Part shown: piece after piece, positions 1 through 9,380 of the stretch
Layout of the letters: each line of letters begins with the position of its first letter
How positions within the stretch are numbered: the stretch's first letter is position 1
The notes under the pieces: model-generated
Database searches by the model: none
What the model was told of the DNA's origin: nothing
The model's input: only the letters and a program-made list of their open reading frames with translations
Assembly (NCBI GenBank): GCA_021845665.1
Contig: JAJZVO010000010.1
Location: forward strand, 30,386 to 94,385
Length of the DNA: 64,000 nt
DNA from: Bacteroidota bacterium
Lineage (GTDB): Bacteria; Bacteroidota; Ignavibacteria; Kryptoniales; JAKASW01
Reading direction: 5' to 3'
Position numbers and translations under genes: made by a program

Positions 1-2
1 GC

Positions 3-185
3 TCCGGGATTGCAGTTGGTGTAAGCTTTTTCACCGAGAAACGTCCCGAGGCTGAGCTGGTCGGCCTCGTCCGCGGATTGACAAGAGATGATGAGGTCGA
101 GCAAGTGCCGCTCCTCAAGAAACCGATCTTCTGGGCATCCATCACTACCGTCATCTTCATCATTCTTAATATCGTGTTCTGGTAA
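3..185 (+). CDS. Sodium/solute symporter (SSS family), C-terminal end only
   Basis: The window opens inside this gene. The frame starting at base 3 is open and ends TAA at 183-185, giving 60 residues. The visible piece has a charged loop with FFTEKRPEAELVGLVRGLT followed by a hydrophobic last helix ending in IVFW. A loop of the type (K/R)PE-x-EL-x-GLV-x-GLT followed by one last membrane segment is typical of the C-terminus of SLC5/SSS sodium:solute symporters, so I read it as an inner-membrane sugar symporter. Its place directly before a small membrane protein and a rhamnulose-phosphate aldolase suggests rhamnose or another deoxysugar as substrate, which is inference. Most of the protein lies outside the window. 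Confidence 0.65.
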   Translation, partial: SGIAVGVSFFTEKRPEAELVGLVRGLTRDDEVEQVPLLKKPIFWASITTVIFIILNIVFW

Positions 186-206
186 TCTCGAAAGGAGAAA
201 ACTGAA

Positions 207-431
207 ATGATCGATGGCGCGACTCAAATGAAGCCGATCTGGTATTTCGTAGGCTGGGTGTTGATCGTAATCGGTGTGCTCGTGTTGGCTGCCGGTCTCT
301 ATTACTTGATCTTTCCAATCGATCTCGATATCGCACTGCGCGGTTTGCACATGAACATCTGGTGGGGAGCAGTCCTCGTTTTGGGGGGCGCGCTGCTTAC
401 CTTCTTCAACAGGAAACCGGTCAAAGTTTGA
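207..431 (+). CDS. Small two-helix membrane protein next to symporter
   Basis: A 74-residue protein with two strongly hydrophobic segments (about residues 10-33 and 49-66) separated by a short polar stretch with FPIDLDIALRGLHMN, ending in a basic tail (NRKPVKV). The start is well supported: AAAGGAG at 191-197 lies 9 bases before the ATG. It begins 21 bases after the symporter stop, so the two are almost surely co-transcribed. I do not recognise a named family. Because it follows an SSS transporter so tightly, an accessory-subunit role is a reasonable guess but is inference only. Confidence 0.7.
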   Translation: MIDGATQMKPIWYFVGWVLIVIGVLVLAAGLYYLIFPIDLDIALRGLHMNIWWGAVLVLGGALLTFFNRKPVKV

Positions 432-510
432 CTGGCACCCTGTATTTGTTTTGTGATTCTTTTATTGACGATATGGAATATGAAAAAAGATCTTTGAGAG
501 GCAAAATATC

Positions 511-2631
511 ATGTCTGACAAGAAAAAAAGATTCAAACATGTGAGTTATCTATGGAACGATTCGAAAGCTTCAGAGTTCAAGGGTGATGAAGTAGGCTTA
601 CTCGTTTACCGCTCAAACCTGCTGGGGGCGGATCTGAGACTTACTAATTACGGAGGCGGGAACACATCCTGCAAAGCCTCGGCGATCGATCCCCTCACCG
701 GGAAAGAATCAGAAGTCATGTGGGTGAAAGGTTCGGGCGGTGACCTGGGTACCATGACCAGGAGCGGCCTGGCAGCACTGTATGTGGATCGGCTCAGAAA
801 TCTTAGGAATGTGTACCGGGGACGCGATCACGAGGACGAAATGGTCGAGCTGTTCAACCACTGCATCTTCGATCTCAACTCGAAGGCGCCTTCGATCGAC
901 ACACCGCTCCATGGCTTCCTCCCCTTCAGGAACATCGATCACCTTCACCCAGATGCGACGATAGCTATTGCCGCTTCAAGAGATGGCAGGCGAATCACGA
1001 GAGAACTCTTCGGGGGAACCGTAGGATGGGTGGAATGGCAGCGCCCGGGTTTCGATCTTGCGTTGAAACTGAGACAGCATGTCGACGAAAATCCCGGCAT
1101 GCGCGGAATGATACTCGCCTCTCACGGACTCTTCACCTGGGGCGATACTTCGTACGAGTGCTATACGAATACTCTCGAAGTCATCGAGATGTGCGCGGAA
1201 TATGTCGACGAAAAGATTTACAAGCAGCAGGCAATCTTCGGGGGCGCGATCGTGAAGTCCCCCGCAAAGGAGCAGAGGTCGAAGAAAGCTGCGCTCCTTG
1301 CGCCTATACTACGCGGATACTGTTCTTCGCACGCCCGCATGGTCGGGCATTTTACCGACGAGGAAAGAGTCCTCGAATTCGTTAACTCCAAAGACCTTAA
1401 CAGGCTGGCAAAGATGGGCACGAGCTGCCCCGATCATTTTCTCCGAACGAAGATAAGCCCGCTCGTCCTTGACCTGAAACCAACCGACGACGTCAGCGAC
1501 GTGGAGGCGGTGAAGGAAATGGTGGAGCCGCAGTTCGAGGCGTACCAGAAGATGTACTCAGATTATTATAACGAGTGCAAACATCCAGACAGTCCCGCGC
1601 TCCGCGATCCGAACCCGGTGGTGATCCTCTATCCCGGCATCGGTATGTTCACCTTCGCAAAGGACAAACAGACCGCAAGGGTAGCCGCCGAATTCTACAT
1701 AAATGCCATCAATGTGATGAAGGGTGCAGAGGCGATCTCGAAATATGTGGCGCTGACGAGGCAGGAGGCTTTCAACATCGAGTACTGGCTGCTCGAAGAG
1801 GCCAAACTTGCCAGACGGTCGAAGCCGAAAGCGCTGAGCGGAAGAGTCGCCCTTATCACGGGAAGCGCCGGCGGGATCGGGAAGGCGATCGCGAAAAAGT
1901 TTGCCGATGAAAGCGCCTGCGTAGTAATTTGCGACAACGACCGCGAAAGACTGGAAGGCGCGAAGAGCGAGTTCGCGAAGAAGTACGGAAACGATGCGTT
2001 CATCGCCGGAAAGCTCGACGTCACCAGAGGCGAAGATATTACGGGTCTGTTCGATGATGCTGCACTTGCCTTCGGCGGCGTCGATATCGTCGTGAACTGC
2101 GCTGGCCTTTCAATTTCGAAACCGATGGAAGATCATACCGAGAAGGATTGGGATCTGCAGTACGATGTGATGGTTAAGGGACAATTTCTCGTCACCCAAA
2201 AAGGCGTCGAGGTTATGCGCAAGCAGAACTTCGGCGGTGATGTTTTGAACATCGTCAGCAAGAACGCGCTCGTAAGCGGGCCGAACAATGCCGCGTACGG
2301 TTCCGCAAAAGCGGCACAACTCCACCTCAGCAGGCTAAATGCCGCCGAGCTCGGGAAAGACAAGATCCGTGTCAATGTCGTGAACCCCGATGCGGTGATT
2401 ACAGACAGCAAGATCTGGAGCGGCGCCTGGGCCGAAGGACGCGCGAAAGCTTACGGCGTCAAGGTCGAGGAGCTTCCCGCATTCTACGCTAAACGGACTA
2501 TCCTAAACGAGATCATAAATCCTGATGATATCGCCAATGCCTGCTATGCTTTCGTCAGCGGCCTCCTCAACAAATCGACAGGCAACGTGCTGAACGTCGA
2601 TGGCGGCGTCGCCGCAGCCTTCGTTAGATGA
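511..2631 (+). CDS. rhaEW: Bifunctional rhamnulose-1-phosphate aldolase / lactaldehyde dehydrogenase (RhaEW type)
   Basis: A 706-residue cytoplasmic fusion. The first part (about residues 20-420) is a class II aldolase/adducin fold with metal-site histidines in HGFLPFRNIDHLHPDA and ASHGLFTWGD. The second part (about 440-706) is a short-chain dehydrogenase with the Rossmann motif TGSAGGIGKAIA, NCAG, and catalytic tyrosine/lysine in AAYGSAKAA. The family splits L-rhamnulose-1-phosphate into dihydroxyacetone phosphate and L-lactaldehyde, and the SDR half oxidises lactaldehyde to lactate in characterised Chloroflexus/Bacillus relatives. Full family length and no damaged motif. A GAGAGG ribosome site precedes the ATG. 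The following LutC and LutB/A genes would oxidise the lactate produced, a consistent pathway. Fuculose-1-phosphate is an alternative substrate given the nearby fucosidase. Confidence 0.88.
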   Translation: MSDKKKRFKHVSYLWNDSKASEFKGDEVGLLVYRSNLLGADLRLTNYGGGNTSCKASAIDPLTGKESEVMWVKGSGGDLGTMTRSGLAALYVDRLRNLRNVYRGRDHEDEMVELFNHCIFDLNSKAPSIDTPLHGFLPFRNIDHLHPDATIAIAASRDGRRITRELFGGTVGWVEWQRPGFDLALKLRQHVDENPGMRGMILASHGLFTWGDTSYECYTNTLEVIEMCAEYVDEKIYKQQAIFGGAIVKSPAKEQRSKKAALLAPILRGYCSSHARMVGHFTDEERVLEFVNSKDLNRLAKMGTSCPDHFLRTKISPLVLDLKPTDDVSDVEAVKEMVEPQFEAYQKMYSDYYNECKHPDSPALRDPNPVVILYPGIGMFTFAKDKQTARVAAEFYINAINVMKGAEAISKYVALTRQEAFNIEYWLLEEAKLARRSKPKALSGRVALITGSAGGIGKAIAKKFADESACVVICDNDRERLEGAKSEFAKKYGNDAFIAGKLDVTRGEDITGLFDDAALAFGGVDIVVNCAGLSISKPMEDHTEKDWDLQYDVMVKGQFLVTQKGVEVMRKQNFGGDVLNIVSKNALVSGPNNAAYGSAKAAQLHLSRLNAAELGKDKIRVNVVNPDAVITDSKIWSGAWAEGRAKAYGVKVEELPAFYAKRTILNEIINPDDIANACYAFVSGLLNKSTGNVLNVDGGVAAAFVR

Positions 2632-2670
2632 ACGGGCAGACAATATGATTATGTCTAATCGTACTGGTAT

Positions 2671-3204
2671 GTGATGTCTGAAACCGATCTGATCGGGCAA
2701 TTTCTCGCCAACGCCGCAGGGACTACCGCTGCAGTGGAAACAGTTAAGCGTGATCCCGAAGCGTTGAATGAAGCGCTGTTGCGCATCGCAGGCGATGGAC
2801 CGATATTCTTCGCCTGTGCTGAAGATGTCGATCCCCGGCTCTTTTACCGGTTCGGGCAAAACCAAAGAGTCCTGACCGAGCCGTCGGTCGATGAAATGAA
2901 GACGATTAGAACCGGCGTGACGGACGCCTTCTGCGGCATCGCGAGCACAGGGTCGATCTGCGTCTCGATCGGACGCGAGCTCACCGGTCCAGCCAGCAGC
3001 CTCACGCGAAAACATATCGCTGTACTCAACGCGAAGGCAATAGTCCCGAGGCCGCGCGATGTGTTCTCGGAAGAGATTCTCGAAGGCAAAGGTCTGCACC
3101 GGAGTTTCTCTATCATCACCGGCCCGAGTGCCACCGCGGACATGGGTCCCCTAGTCCGTGGCGTCCACGGCCCCGGAAAACTCCATATCATTGTGCTGGT
3201 GTGA
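2671..3204 (+). CDS. lutC: LutC/YkgG-type lactate utilisation protein (LUD domain)
   Basis: A 177-residue LUD-domain protein. The N-terminal part is helical; the C-terminal half carries the family hallmark TGPSATADMG followed by VHGPGKLHIIVLV at the very end, and an internal STGSICVS strand. LutC is a subunit of the LutABC complex that oxidises L-lactate to pyruvate in the cytoplasm. The listed start is GTG; the next codon is ATG (2674), giving the same protein one residue shorter, and I cannot decide between them because no clear ribosome site is visible. It lies 39 bases after rhaEW and 4 bases before lutB/A, so one operon is likely, with lactate coming from lactaldehyde oxidation. Confidence 0.85.
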   Translation: MMSETDLIGQFLANAAGTTAAVETVKRDPEALNEALLRIAGDGPIFFACAEDVDPRLFYRFGQNQRVLTEPSVDEMKTIRTGVTDAFCGIASTGSICVSIGRELTGPASSLTRKHIAVLNAKAIVPRPRDVFSEEILEGKGLHRSFSIITGPSATADMGPLVRGVHGPGKLHIIVLV

Positions 3205-3208
3205 AAAA

Positions 3209-5431
3209 ATGAGCGAGAGGTTATTGAACGATATCCATCCGAGGGAAGTGGCGAACAAATCCATGAAGGAATCGCTTCGGAAAGCGATCGGCATGGCTCT
3301 GCGAATTGAAAGCGACGCGCTCCGCCTGAACACTCAGACGTTCAATACGAACAGGTACACCGCAGTCGGAAAACTCGATGATTACGAGGATCTGAAAGAC
3401 CGCGCAAGAGAAATCAAAGAGAGCTCGATTCAAAAACTGCCCGAACTGATCGAAAGACTTACCAGGTCTGTCGAGGCCCGCGGCGGAAAGGTCTTCCTCG
3501 CACGAACCAAAGAAGAAGCAACGAGCTATGTAAGAAATGTATGCAGATCGTTCGATGCCAAACTTGTGGTGAAGGCAAAATCCATCACATCGGAGGAGAT
3601 TGGCCTTAATCACGTGTTGCAGGACGCAGGTATCGAGGTCGCGGAGACCGATCTCGCGGAATTCATTCTCCAGGTTTCGAAAGAGCAGCCTTCGCACATT
3701 GTGGCCCCGGCGATACACAGGAGCAGGGAGCGGATATCGAAGCTGTTCAAGGAACACTTCGAAACCGCGAAGCCGCTCGATACCGGCGAACAGCTGACAG
3801 AATTTGCCCGGGACATTCTCAGAGAGAAATTCCTTGCCGCCGAAATCGGCATTACCGGCGCTAACCTGGTTTCGGCAGACGAGGGTACGATACTCCTGGT
3901 CGAGAGCGAAGGTAACATACGCCTGACGACTCAGCTCCCCGCCGTTCACATCGCGATCGCCGGAATTGAAAAAATAATTCCAAGCAGGAAGGATTTCGGG
4001 ACCTTCATCGAGCTCCTTGCAGCGAGCGGAACCGGGCAGCCGCTCTCGTCTTACACGAACATACTCGAGCCGCCTCTCGATCTGCCGGTACTTAATCTGA
4101 ACGGCCGGAAAGATACGAGGAGGGAATTCCATCTCGTCCTCCTCGACAACGGCCGAATGAAAATGAGAGAAGACCCCGATTTAAAAGAGGCCCTCTACTG
4201 CGTGAGGTGCAGCGCATGCATGAACGTCTGCGCTACGTTCCAGGCCGTCGGCGGCCATGCGTTCGGCGGCGAGTGTTATACGGGCGGGATCGGTGGAGCT
4301 TGGACTGTCGGTACATCCGGAAGTCTTGCGGAAGGGCGATTCGCTGAGCTCTGCACCGGCTGCACCAGGTGCGTGCCTAATTGTCCTGTGAGAATAGACA
4401 TCCCTCGCCTGAACTCCGTCATCAAGAACAGGCTGATGAAGAGCGAGGGAGGCCCGTCGCTTGAGAAAAGATTCTTCGGAAATTTCTCTTCGATGGCGAA
4501 GGTTGCTTCTCTTGCGCCGGCACTCTCGAACTGGATTAACAGTCTCTCTCCAAGCCGGGCGCTGCTCGAGAAATTCGCCGGCGTCGACCGGCGCAGGAGC
4601 GTGCCGCCTTTCGCGAAGGTGACTTTGGCGCGCGAATATGACAAATACCGGAAGAAAAATGCGCCGCTGGCGGCGACAGATCCAAATGCGCGGAAGCTGG
4701 TATTGTTTGCCGACGTCTTTACAAATTATCAAAATGTCCAGGTTGGCATGGCCACCATCCGCGTGTTCGAGAAACTTGGTTTTCCTGTAACCCTGAGCAA
4801 TGTCATGGAAGACGGGCGAAGCGCCCTATCGCAGGGCCTTCTTGAATCGGCGAGAAGGAGCGCGGCCAGGCTTGCGGTTTACCTGAAAAGACTGATCGAC
4901 GGCGGCGCGGACATATTAGTCGCGGAACCGAGCGTGCTCGGCATGTTCCGGCTCGACTACGCGAAGCTGCTCGACTCGCCAGACGTTTCCTCGGTACTCA
5001 GGGCGCACACGTTCGATCCGTTGGAGTGGCTTAATTCGTCCGCAGAACGAAACCCTCAGTTTATACGGCGTCTGGAGCAAAAGATTAAGACGGGTGCTAC
5101 ACAACCGGAAATTTTCTACCATGCACACTGTCAATTGAAGACGATTGGCGCGGGTGATGCCGCGACGCGATTCTTCAGAAAACTCGGTCTGAGTGTGAAA
5201 ACTTCGGATGTGGAATGCTGCGGTATGGCCGGTAGCTTCGGCTATAAGAAAGAATTCTACGACATCAGCAAAAATATCGGCAGGGATCTCGCACGCCAAA
5301 TTGAGAAGAGCATCCGGTCGAATGCTTCTCTGAGAATTCTCGCAAGCGGCACTTCCTGCCGCGAACAAATCCACGACGAGCTGTCACGCCGTGTAGAACA
5401 CCCGGTTGAGTTCATCGACGAGATGCTCTGA
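3209..5431 (+). CDS. LutB-LutA fusion: iron-sulfur lactate oxidation protein
   Basis: A 740-residue protein in three parts: a LUD domain (about residues 60-300), a ferredoxin-like pair of 4Fe-4S motifs (Cys331-Cys334-Cys337-Cys341 and CTGCTRCVPNC from Cys382), and a C-terminal CCG-domain region. The last CCG motif is intact (HCQLK, then ECCGMAG at about 669-675). The first CCG repeat keeps its surroundings (DVFTNYQNVQVG and GRSALSQGLL) but the usual CCGR reads EDGR (Glu534-Asp535). LutB and LutA are normally separate genes; here they are one chain. The start chosen is the ATG 4 bases after lutC; the frame stays open upstream to 3158, which would overlap lutC. Role: electron transfer and catalysis in L-lactate to pyruvate oxidation, by family. 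Confidence 0.82.
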   Translation: MSERLLNDIHPREVANKSMKESLRKAIGMALRIESDALRLNTQTFNTNRYTAVGKLDDYEDLKDRAREIKESSIQKLPELIERLTRSVEARGGKVFLARTKEEATSYVRNVCRSFDAKLVVKAKSITSEEIGLNHVLQDAGIEVAETDLAEFILQVSKEQPSHIVAPAIHRSRERISKLFKEHFETAKPLDTGEQLTEFARDILREKFLAAEIGITGANLVSADEGTILLVESEGNIRLTTQLPAVHIAIAGIEKIIPSRKDFGTFIELLAASGTGQPLSSYTNILEPPLDLPVLNLNGRKDTRREFHLVLLDNGRMKMREDPDLKEALYCVRCSACMNVCATFQAVGGHAFGGECYTGGIGGAWTVGTSGSLAEGRFAELCTGCTRCVPNCPVRIDIPRLNSVIKNRLMKSEGGPSLEKRFFGNFSSMAKVASLAPALSNWINSLSPSRALLEKFAGVDRRRSVPPFAKVTLAREYDKYRKKNAPLAATDPNARKLVLFADVFTNYQNVQVGMATIRVFEKLGFPVTLSNVMEDGRSALSQGLLESARRSAARLAVYLKRLIDGGADILVAEPSVLGMFRLDYAKLLDSPDVSSVLRAHTFDPLEWLNSSAERNPQFIRRLEQKIKTGATQPEIFYHAHCQLKTIGAGDAATRFFRKLGLSVKTSDVECCGMAGSFGYKKEFYDISKNIGRDLARQIEKSIRSNASLRILASGTSCREQIHDELSRRVEHPVEFIDEML

Positions 5432-5534
5432 ACCTTTATAATCGCAGCCTTGCTGCAGGAAAAATGTGAAACCATTACATGTTGTCCTGGAACGAAAGTC
5501 CCTTCTTCTTTCTCTCCATCCAAAGTGGAACAAG

Positions 5535-7778
5535 ATGAAACGACTAATCATACCTCTCATCGTCTCGCTCCTTTCCTTGAACGCATCGGCCTTCGCCCAT
5601 CCGCTGATCGATGTCGTACCCGAGCCGAACTCTATCGTTTACGGTAACGGCTCCTTCTCGTTGTCGCGTACGACTTCCATCTTTTGTCCAGGAAACCTCG
5701 ACAGGCTCGGTGCATATCTGAGGAAGCAGCTCGTGTTCTTCACGCACCTGCGTTTGCGAATCTATCGCACTCAAGCCGCAGGCAGCAACCTGATCGTCCT
5801 CAACCTGGACAGGGCGTTCCGGGGGCATGGCCCCGAAGCTTACTCGCTCGATGTATCCCGCGAGCATGTAGTCCTCAGCGCCGGGACTCGTGAGGGACTC
5901 TTTAGAGGTTTGCAGACGATCCTTCAGATGATCCCATTACCCGATTCCGCCGTTAACGGTACATACAAGATCCATTCGTGCAGAATAGTCGACTATCCGA
6001 GATTTGCCTGGCGCGGTCTCAATCTCGACTGCGCCCGGCATTTCATGACGCCGGCTTTCATAAAGCGTTATATCGATCTGCTCGCGTATTACAAGTTCAA
6101 TGTCTTCCACTGGCATCTTACTGACGACCAGGGATGGAGGATACAGATCAGGAAGTATCCGAAGCTTACTTCCGTCGGTGCCTGGCGAAACGAAGGAAAC
6201 GGGGAAAGATATGGAGGTTTCTACACACAGAAGGAGATCAGGGAGATTGTCGCGTATGCAGCGAGCCGCTTCATCACGGTGGTCCCCGAAATAGAGATGC
6301 CCGGTCACTGCCAGGCTTCGCTCGCGGCATATCCGGAAAATGCCTGCGTCCCAGGTCCGTTCCAGGTCGGCACTCAATGGGGTGTCTACCAGAATATATA
6401 TGATCCCGCGAAGAAGTCTACTTTCACTTTCCTTGAAAATGTATTGTCCGAGGTGATCAAGCTTTTCCCGTCGCATTACATACATATCGGAGGAGATGAA
6501 GTTCCGAAGATCGAATGGGAACAGAATACGGGGTGTCAGAATTTGATGAAGCAAAAGGGTCTGAAAAACACCGATGAACTTCAGAGCTACTTCATCCGCA
6601 AGATCCAGAAATTTCTTGAATCGAAAGGGAGACAGATCATCGGCTGGAACGAGATACTCGAAGGCGGCGGACCTCTTCCCGGTGCCGTGGTCGAATCCTG
6701 GCAGGGAATAGACGGCGCGATCAAGGCCGTTCGGGATGGAGATTATACCATCGTATCGCCCGGCGAATACACTTATCTCAGCAGAGACGCGGAGGATCTC
6801 AGCCTCGATTCCGTATACTCTTTCGACCCGATGCCGCCTGGACTGTCACCGGCTCAGCAGGAGCGTGTGCTTGGTACCGAGGCGAGCATGTGGAGCGAGC
6901 ATGTCCCGCAGCAGAAGGTCGACTCTAAAATGTTCCCCCGCCTCCAGGCAATTGCCGAAGACGCCTGGACGAATCCGCAAAACAAGAACTATGGCAACTT
7001 CCATCGGCGCCTCCAGGTCCAATACGGCAGGCTTGCTTATCTCGGCGTCGATTACGGGCTCGAACAAAAAGCGATGACATACAGGACGGAGTTTGAGAAA
7101 GCGGAGAAAGCGTTCGTGGTTTCTCTAAAACCGACACAGTCTGGAATCGTCCTTCGATATACCATCGGGGACACGCTGACAATGTCGGACTCGCATCCGT
7201 ACGACAAACCTGTCTCTATGGATACTACCGGCACATTCATTGCGCAGGCCGAAATGATTGGGCGGCTTGCCGGAAACCCTGTAGTCCTTTCTTTCATGAT
7301 AGATAAGGCGCTTGGATCTCATGTTACCCTCGCAAATCCGTATTCGCCCGAGTATACGGCCGGGGGACCCGGCGGACTCGTCGACGGGATACGCGGGACT
7401 CTCAATTTCAAGGACGGACTCTGGCAGGGCTTCAAGGGGACCGACCTCGACGCGACCGTCGATATGGGAAAGAAAAAAAAGATCTCGGAGTTGGGAGCGG
7501 GTTTTCTTCAGTCTACCAGCTCTTACATCTTCATGCCGGAGTATGTCCAGTTCTTCGTCTCGAAGGACGGGAAGAACTTCACGAGCGTCGGTATCCTGAG
7601 GAACGACGTCTCAGAGAGGAACCCGGCAAGTGTCAAGAAGGATTTTGTCATAACCATCAGGCCCGAGGATGTAAGATATTTCAGGGTCGTCGCCAAAAAC
7701 ATCGGAGTCTGCCCCCCCTGGCATCCCGGCGCGGGCGCAAAGGCGTGGATCTTCACGGATGAGCTCTTCGCGAATTAG
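5535..7778 (+). CDS. Exported beta-N-acetylhexosaminidase, GH20
   Basis: A 747-residue secreted glycosidase. The ATG at 5535 starts a clear signal peptide (MKRLIIPLIVSLLSLNASAF, then AH); the frame extends upstream to 5466, but that start would put charged residues before the signal. An N-terminal GH20b-like domain precedes the GH20 barrel: WRGLNLDCARHFM, FNVFHWHLTDDQGWR, and the catalytic Asp321-Glu322 pair in HIGGDEVPK. GH20 enzymes use substrate-assisted catalysis to remove terminal GlcNAc or GalNAc. The last 150 residues (LVDGIRGTLNFKDGLWQGF ... VQFFVSKDGKNF) resemble a discoidin-like sugar-binding domain. No T9SS sorting tail, so a periplasmic or otherwise exported location is likely. 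The GH29 fucosidase follows after 39 bases, so both may act on the same host-type or peptidoglycan-like glycan. Confidence 0.9.
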   Translation: MKRLIIPLIVSLLSLNASAFAHPLIDVVPEPNSIVYGNGSFSLSRTTSIFCPGNLDRLGAYLRKQLVFFTHLRLRIYRTQAAGSNLIVLNLDRAFRGHGPEAYSLDVSREHVVLSAGTREGLFRGLQTILQMIPLPDSAVNGTYKIHSCRIVDYPRFAWRGLNLDCARHFMTPAFIKRYIDLLAYYKFNVFHWHLTDDQGWRIQIRKYPKLTSVGAWRNEGNGERYGGFYTQKEIREIVAYAASRFITVVPEIEMPGHCQASLAAYPENACVPGPFQVGTQWGVYQNIYDPAKKSTFTFLENVLSEVIKLFPSHYIHIGGDEVPKIEWEQNTGCQNLMKQKGLKNTDELQSYFIRKIQKFLESKGRQIIGWNEILEGGGPLPGAVVESWQGIDGAIKAVRDGDYTIVSPGEYTYLSRDAEDLSLDSVYSFDPMPPGLSPAQQERVLGTEASMWSEHVPQQKVDSKMFPRLQAIAEDAWTNPQNKNYGNFHRRLQVQYGRLAYLGVDYGLEQKAMTYRTEFEKAEKAFVVSLKPTQSGIVLRYTIGDTLTMSDSHPYDKPVSMDTTGTFIAQAEMIGRLAGNPVVLSFMIDKALGSHVTLANPYSPEYTAGGPGGLVDGIRGTLNFKDGLWQGFKGTDLDATVDMGKKKKISELGAGFLQSTSSYIFMPEYVQFFVSKDGKNFTSVGILRNDVSERNPASVKKDFVITIRPEDVRYFRVVAKNIGVCPPWHPGAGAKAWIFTDELFAN

Positions 7779-7817
7779 GAATAACTCGATCGAATTGGAT
7801 TGTAAAAGGAGAATAGA

Positions 7818-9293
7818 ATGAAAAACACGTTGGCAGCTCTTGTCTTCCTGCTGATGGCCTCCGGCGTCTCGATGGCCCAAACCAATCAGCAGAAATATTA
7901 CCCGGAGACGGACACCGCCGTCCTCAATAACCTGCATAGATGGCACGACAGGAAATTCGGTCTCCTCATGCACTGGGGAATCTACAGCGAGTGGGGAATC
8001 GTCGAATCGTGGTCGATATGTTCCGAGGACGAACCGTGGGAGGTGAGAAAGGATTCGAACTACTGCGATTACGTAAAACAATATGACAACCTCATCAAGA
8101 CTTTCGATCCTCATCATTTCCATCCCGGGAAGTGGGCCAAGGCGGCGAAGTACGCTGGCATGAGGTACGTGGTCTTTACGACAAAGCACCACGACGGCTT
8201 CTGTATGTTCAATACGAAGACGACAAACTTCAAGGTCACGAGTCCTGAGTGTCCGTTCCACACAAACCCGCGCGCGAATGTCGCGAAAGTGATTTTTAAT
8301 ACTTTCAGAAAAGACGGCTTCATGATCGGAGCTTATTTCTCGAAAGCGGACTGGCATTGCCCCTACTACTGGTGGCCGAACTTCGCGACGCCGGATAGAA
8401 ACCCGAACTACAACATCAGACGCCACCCCCATCGCTGGCAGGAATTTGTAAACTATACTCAGACTCAGATAAATGAGTTGATGAGCAACTTCGGCCGCAT
8501 CGATATTCTGTGGCTCGATGCCGGCTGGGTGAGAACGAAATCACAGCGGACCATCGACGAAGAGAAGCTGGCGGCAAACTATCCCGTGTACCCGCAGAGC
8601 CAGGATATAAATATGCCCCTCATCGTGAAAAATGCCAGGAAGAAGCAGCCCTGGCTGATCGTCGTGGATCGCGACGTGACCGGCCCGTACCAGGATTACC
8701 TGACTCCTGAAAATACCGTTCCGTCAAAGCCTCTGCCGTACCCCTGGGAGACCTGCATGACGATGGGTACCAGCTGGTCCTACAAGGCTCATGACGATTA
8801 CAAATCTGTCCGCAAGCTCATCGACATCCTCGTCGGGATAGTCTCCAAGGGCGGAAACCTCCTCCTCGATATCGGCCCGAACGGACAGGGCCAGTGGTCC
8901 CCGACGGCATACGAGCGGCTCAAAGGTATCGGCGACTGGATGAAGGTGAACAGCCAGGCGATCTATGACACTCATCCTGTGGCCCCGTACAAACAGGGGA
9001 AGGTCTGCCTCACCCAGCTGGATGACGGCACCACCTACGCCATTTACCTCGCCGACAAAGGTGAAAACACTCCGCCGTCCAGGATTTGGATGGACAACAT
9101 CTGTCCCGCGAACGATGCGAAACTGACTCTTCTCGGTTATAACGATACTCCGCTGAAATGGAAGAAAGTCGGCGAAGGGTTCGAAGCCGATGTCCCGAAA
9201 GGATTCCAAGAACATCCGCCGTGTCAATATGCATGGGTCCTTAAAATCTCAAAGGTCGCCGGCCATCCCAAAACAATGGACGTAAAATACTAA
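7818..9293 (+). CDS. Exported alpha-L-fucosidase, GH29
   Basis: A 491-residue protein with a signal peptide (MKNTLAALVFLLMASGVSMA). GH29 landmarks are all present: RWHDRKFGLLMHWGIYSEWG, the YVVFTTKHHDGFCMFNTK segment, and the nucleophile Asp234 in IDILWLDAGW. The family retains configuration while removing alpha-L-fucose from glycans. The acid/base residue is poorly conserved in GH29 and I cannot assign it by eye. A strong AAAAGGAG ribosome site lies just before the ATG. It sits 39 bases after the GH20 gene and is followed by a GC-rich inverted repeat with a short T run, so it probably ends a transcript. Released fucose could feed the rhaEW/lut route upstream, which is inference. Confidence 0.92.
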   Translation: MKNTLAALVFLLMASGVSMAQTNQQKYYPETDTAVLNNLHRWHDRKFGLLMHWGIYSEWGIVESWSICSEDEPWEVRKDSNYCDYVKQYDNLIKTFDPHHFHPGKWAKAAKYAGMRYVVFTTKHHDGFCMFNTKTTNFKVTSPECPFHTNPRANVAKVIFNTFRKDGFMIGAYFSKADWHCPYYWWPNFATPDRNPNYNIRRHPHRWQEFVNYTQTQINELMSNFGRIDILWLDAGWVRTKSQRTIDEEKLAANYPVYPQSQDINMPLIVKNARKKQPWLIVVDRDVTGPYQDYLTPENTVPSKPLPYPWETCMTMGTSWSYKAHDDYKSVRKLIDILVGIVSKGGNLLLDIGPNGQGQWSPTAYERLKGIGDWMKVNSQAIYDTHPVAPYKQGKVCLTQLDDGTTYAIYLADKGENTPPSRIWMDNICPANDAKLTLLGYNDTPLKWKKVGEGFEADVPKGFQEHPPCQYAWVLKISKVAGHPKTMDVKY

Positions 9294-9302
9294 GAGACTT
9301 TC

Positions 9303-9380
9303 GAGCGCGGCGCGCGGAGGAGACGAATGCCTGCGGCAAACAGACTCCACGAAAAATCCCCCATGCGCCGCGCTCTTTTC
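9303..9380 (+). terminator. Long-loop inverted repeat after fucosidase gene
   Basis: Perfect 11-base arms gagcgcggcgc (9303-9313) and gcgccgcgctc (9365-9375) enclose about 51 bases and are followed directly by TTTTC. It begins 10 bases after the GH29 stop codon, so it is a plausible terminator; the large loop makes it less certain than a compact hairpin. The remaining gap to cydA (up to 9533) shows nothing else convincing. Confidence 0.5.

Noticed and set aside
2503..3099. Minus-strand open frame (198 codons) over rhaEW and lutC
   Set aside because: Antisense to well-recognised genes, with no start signal.
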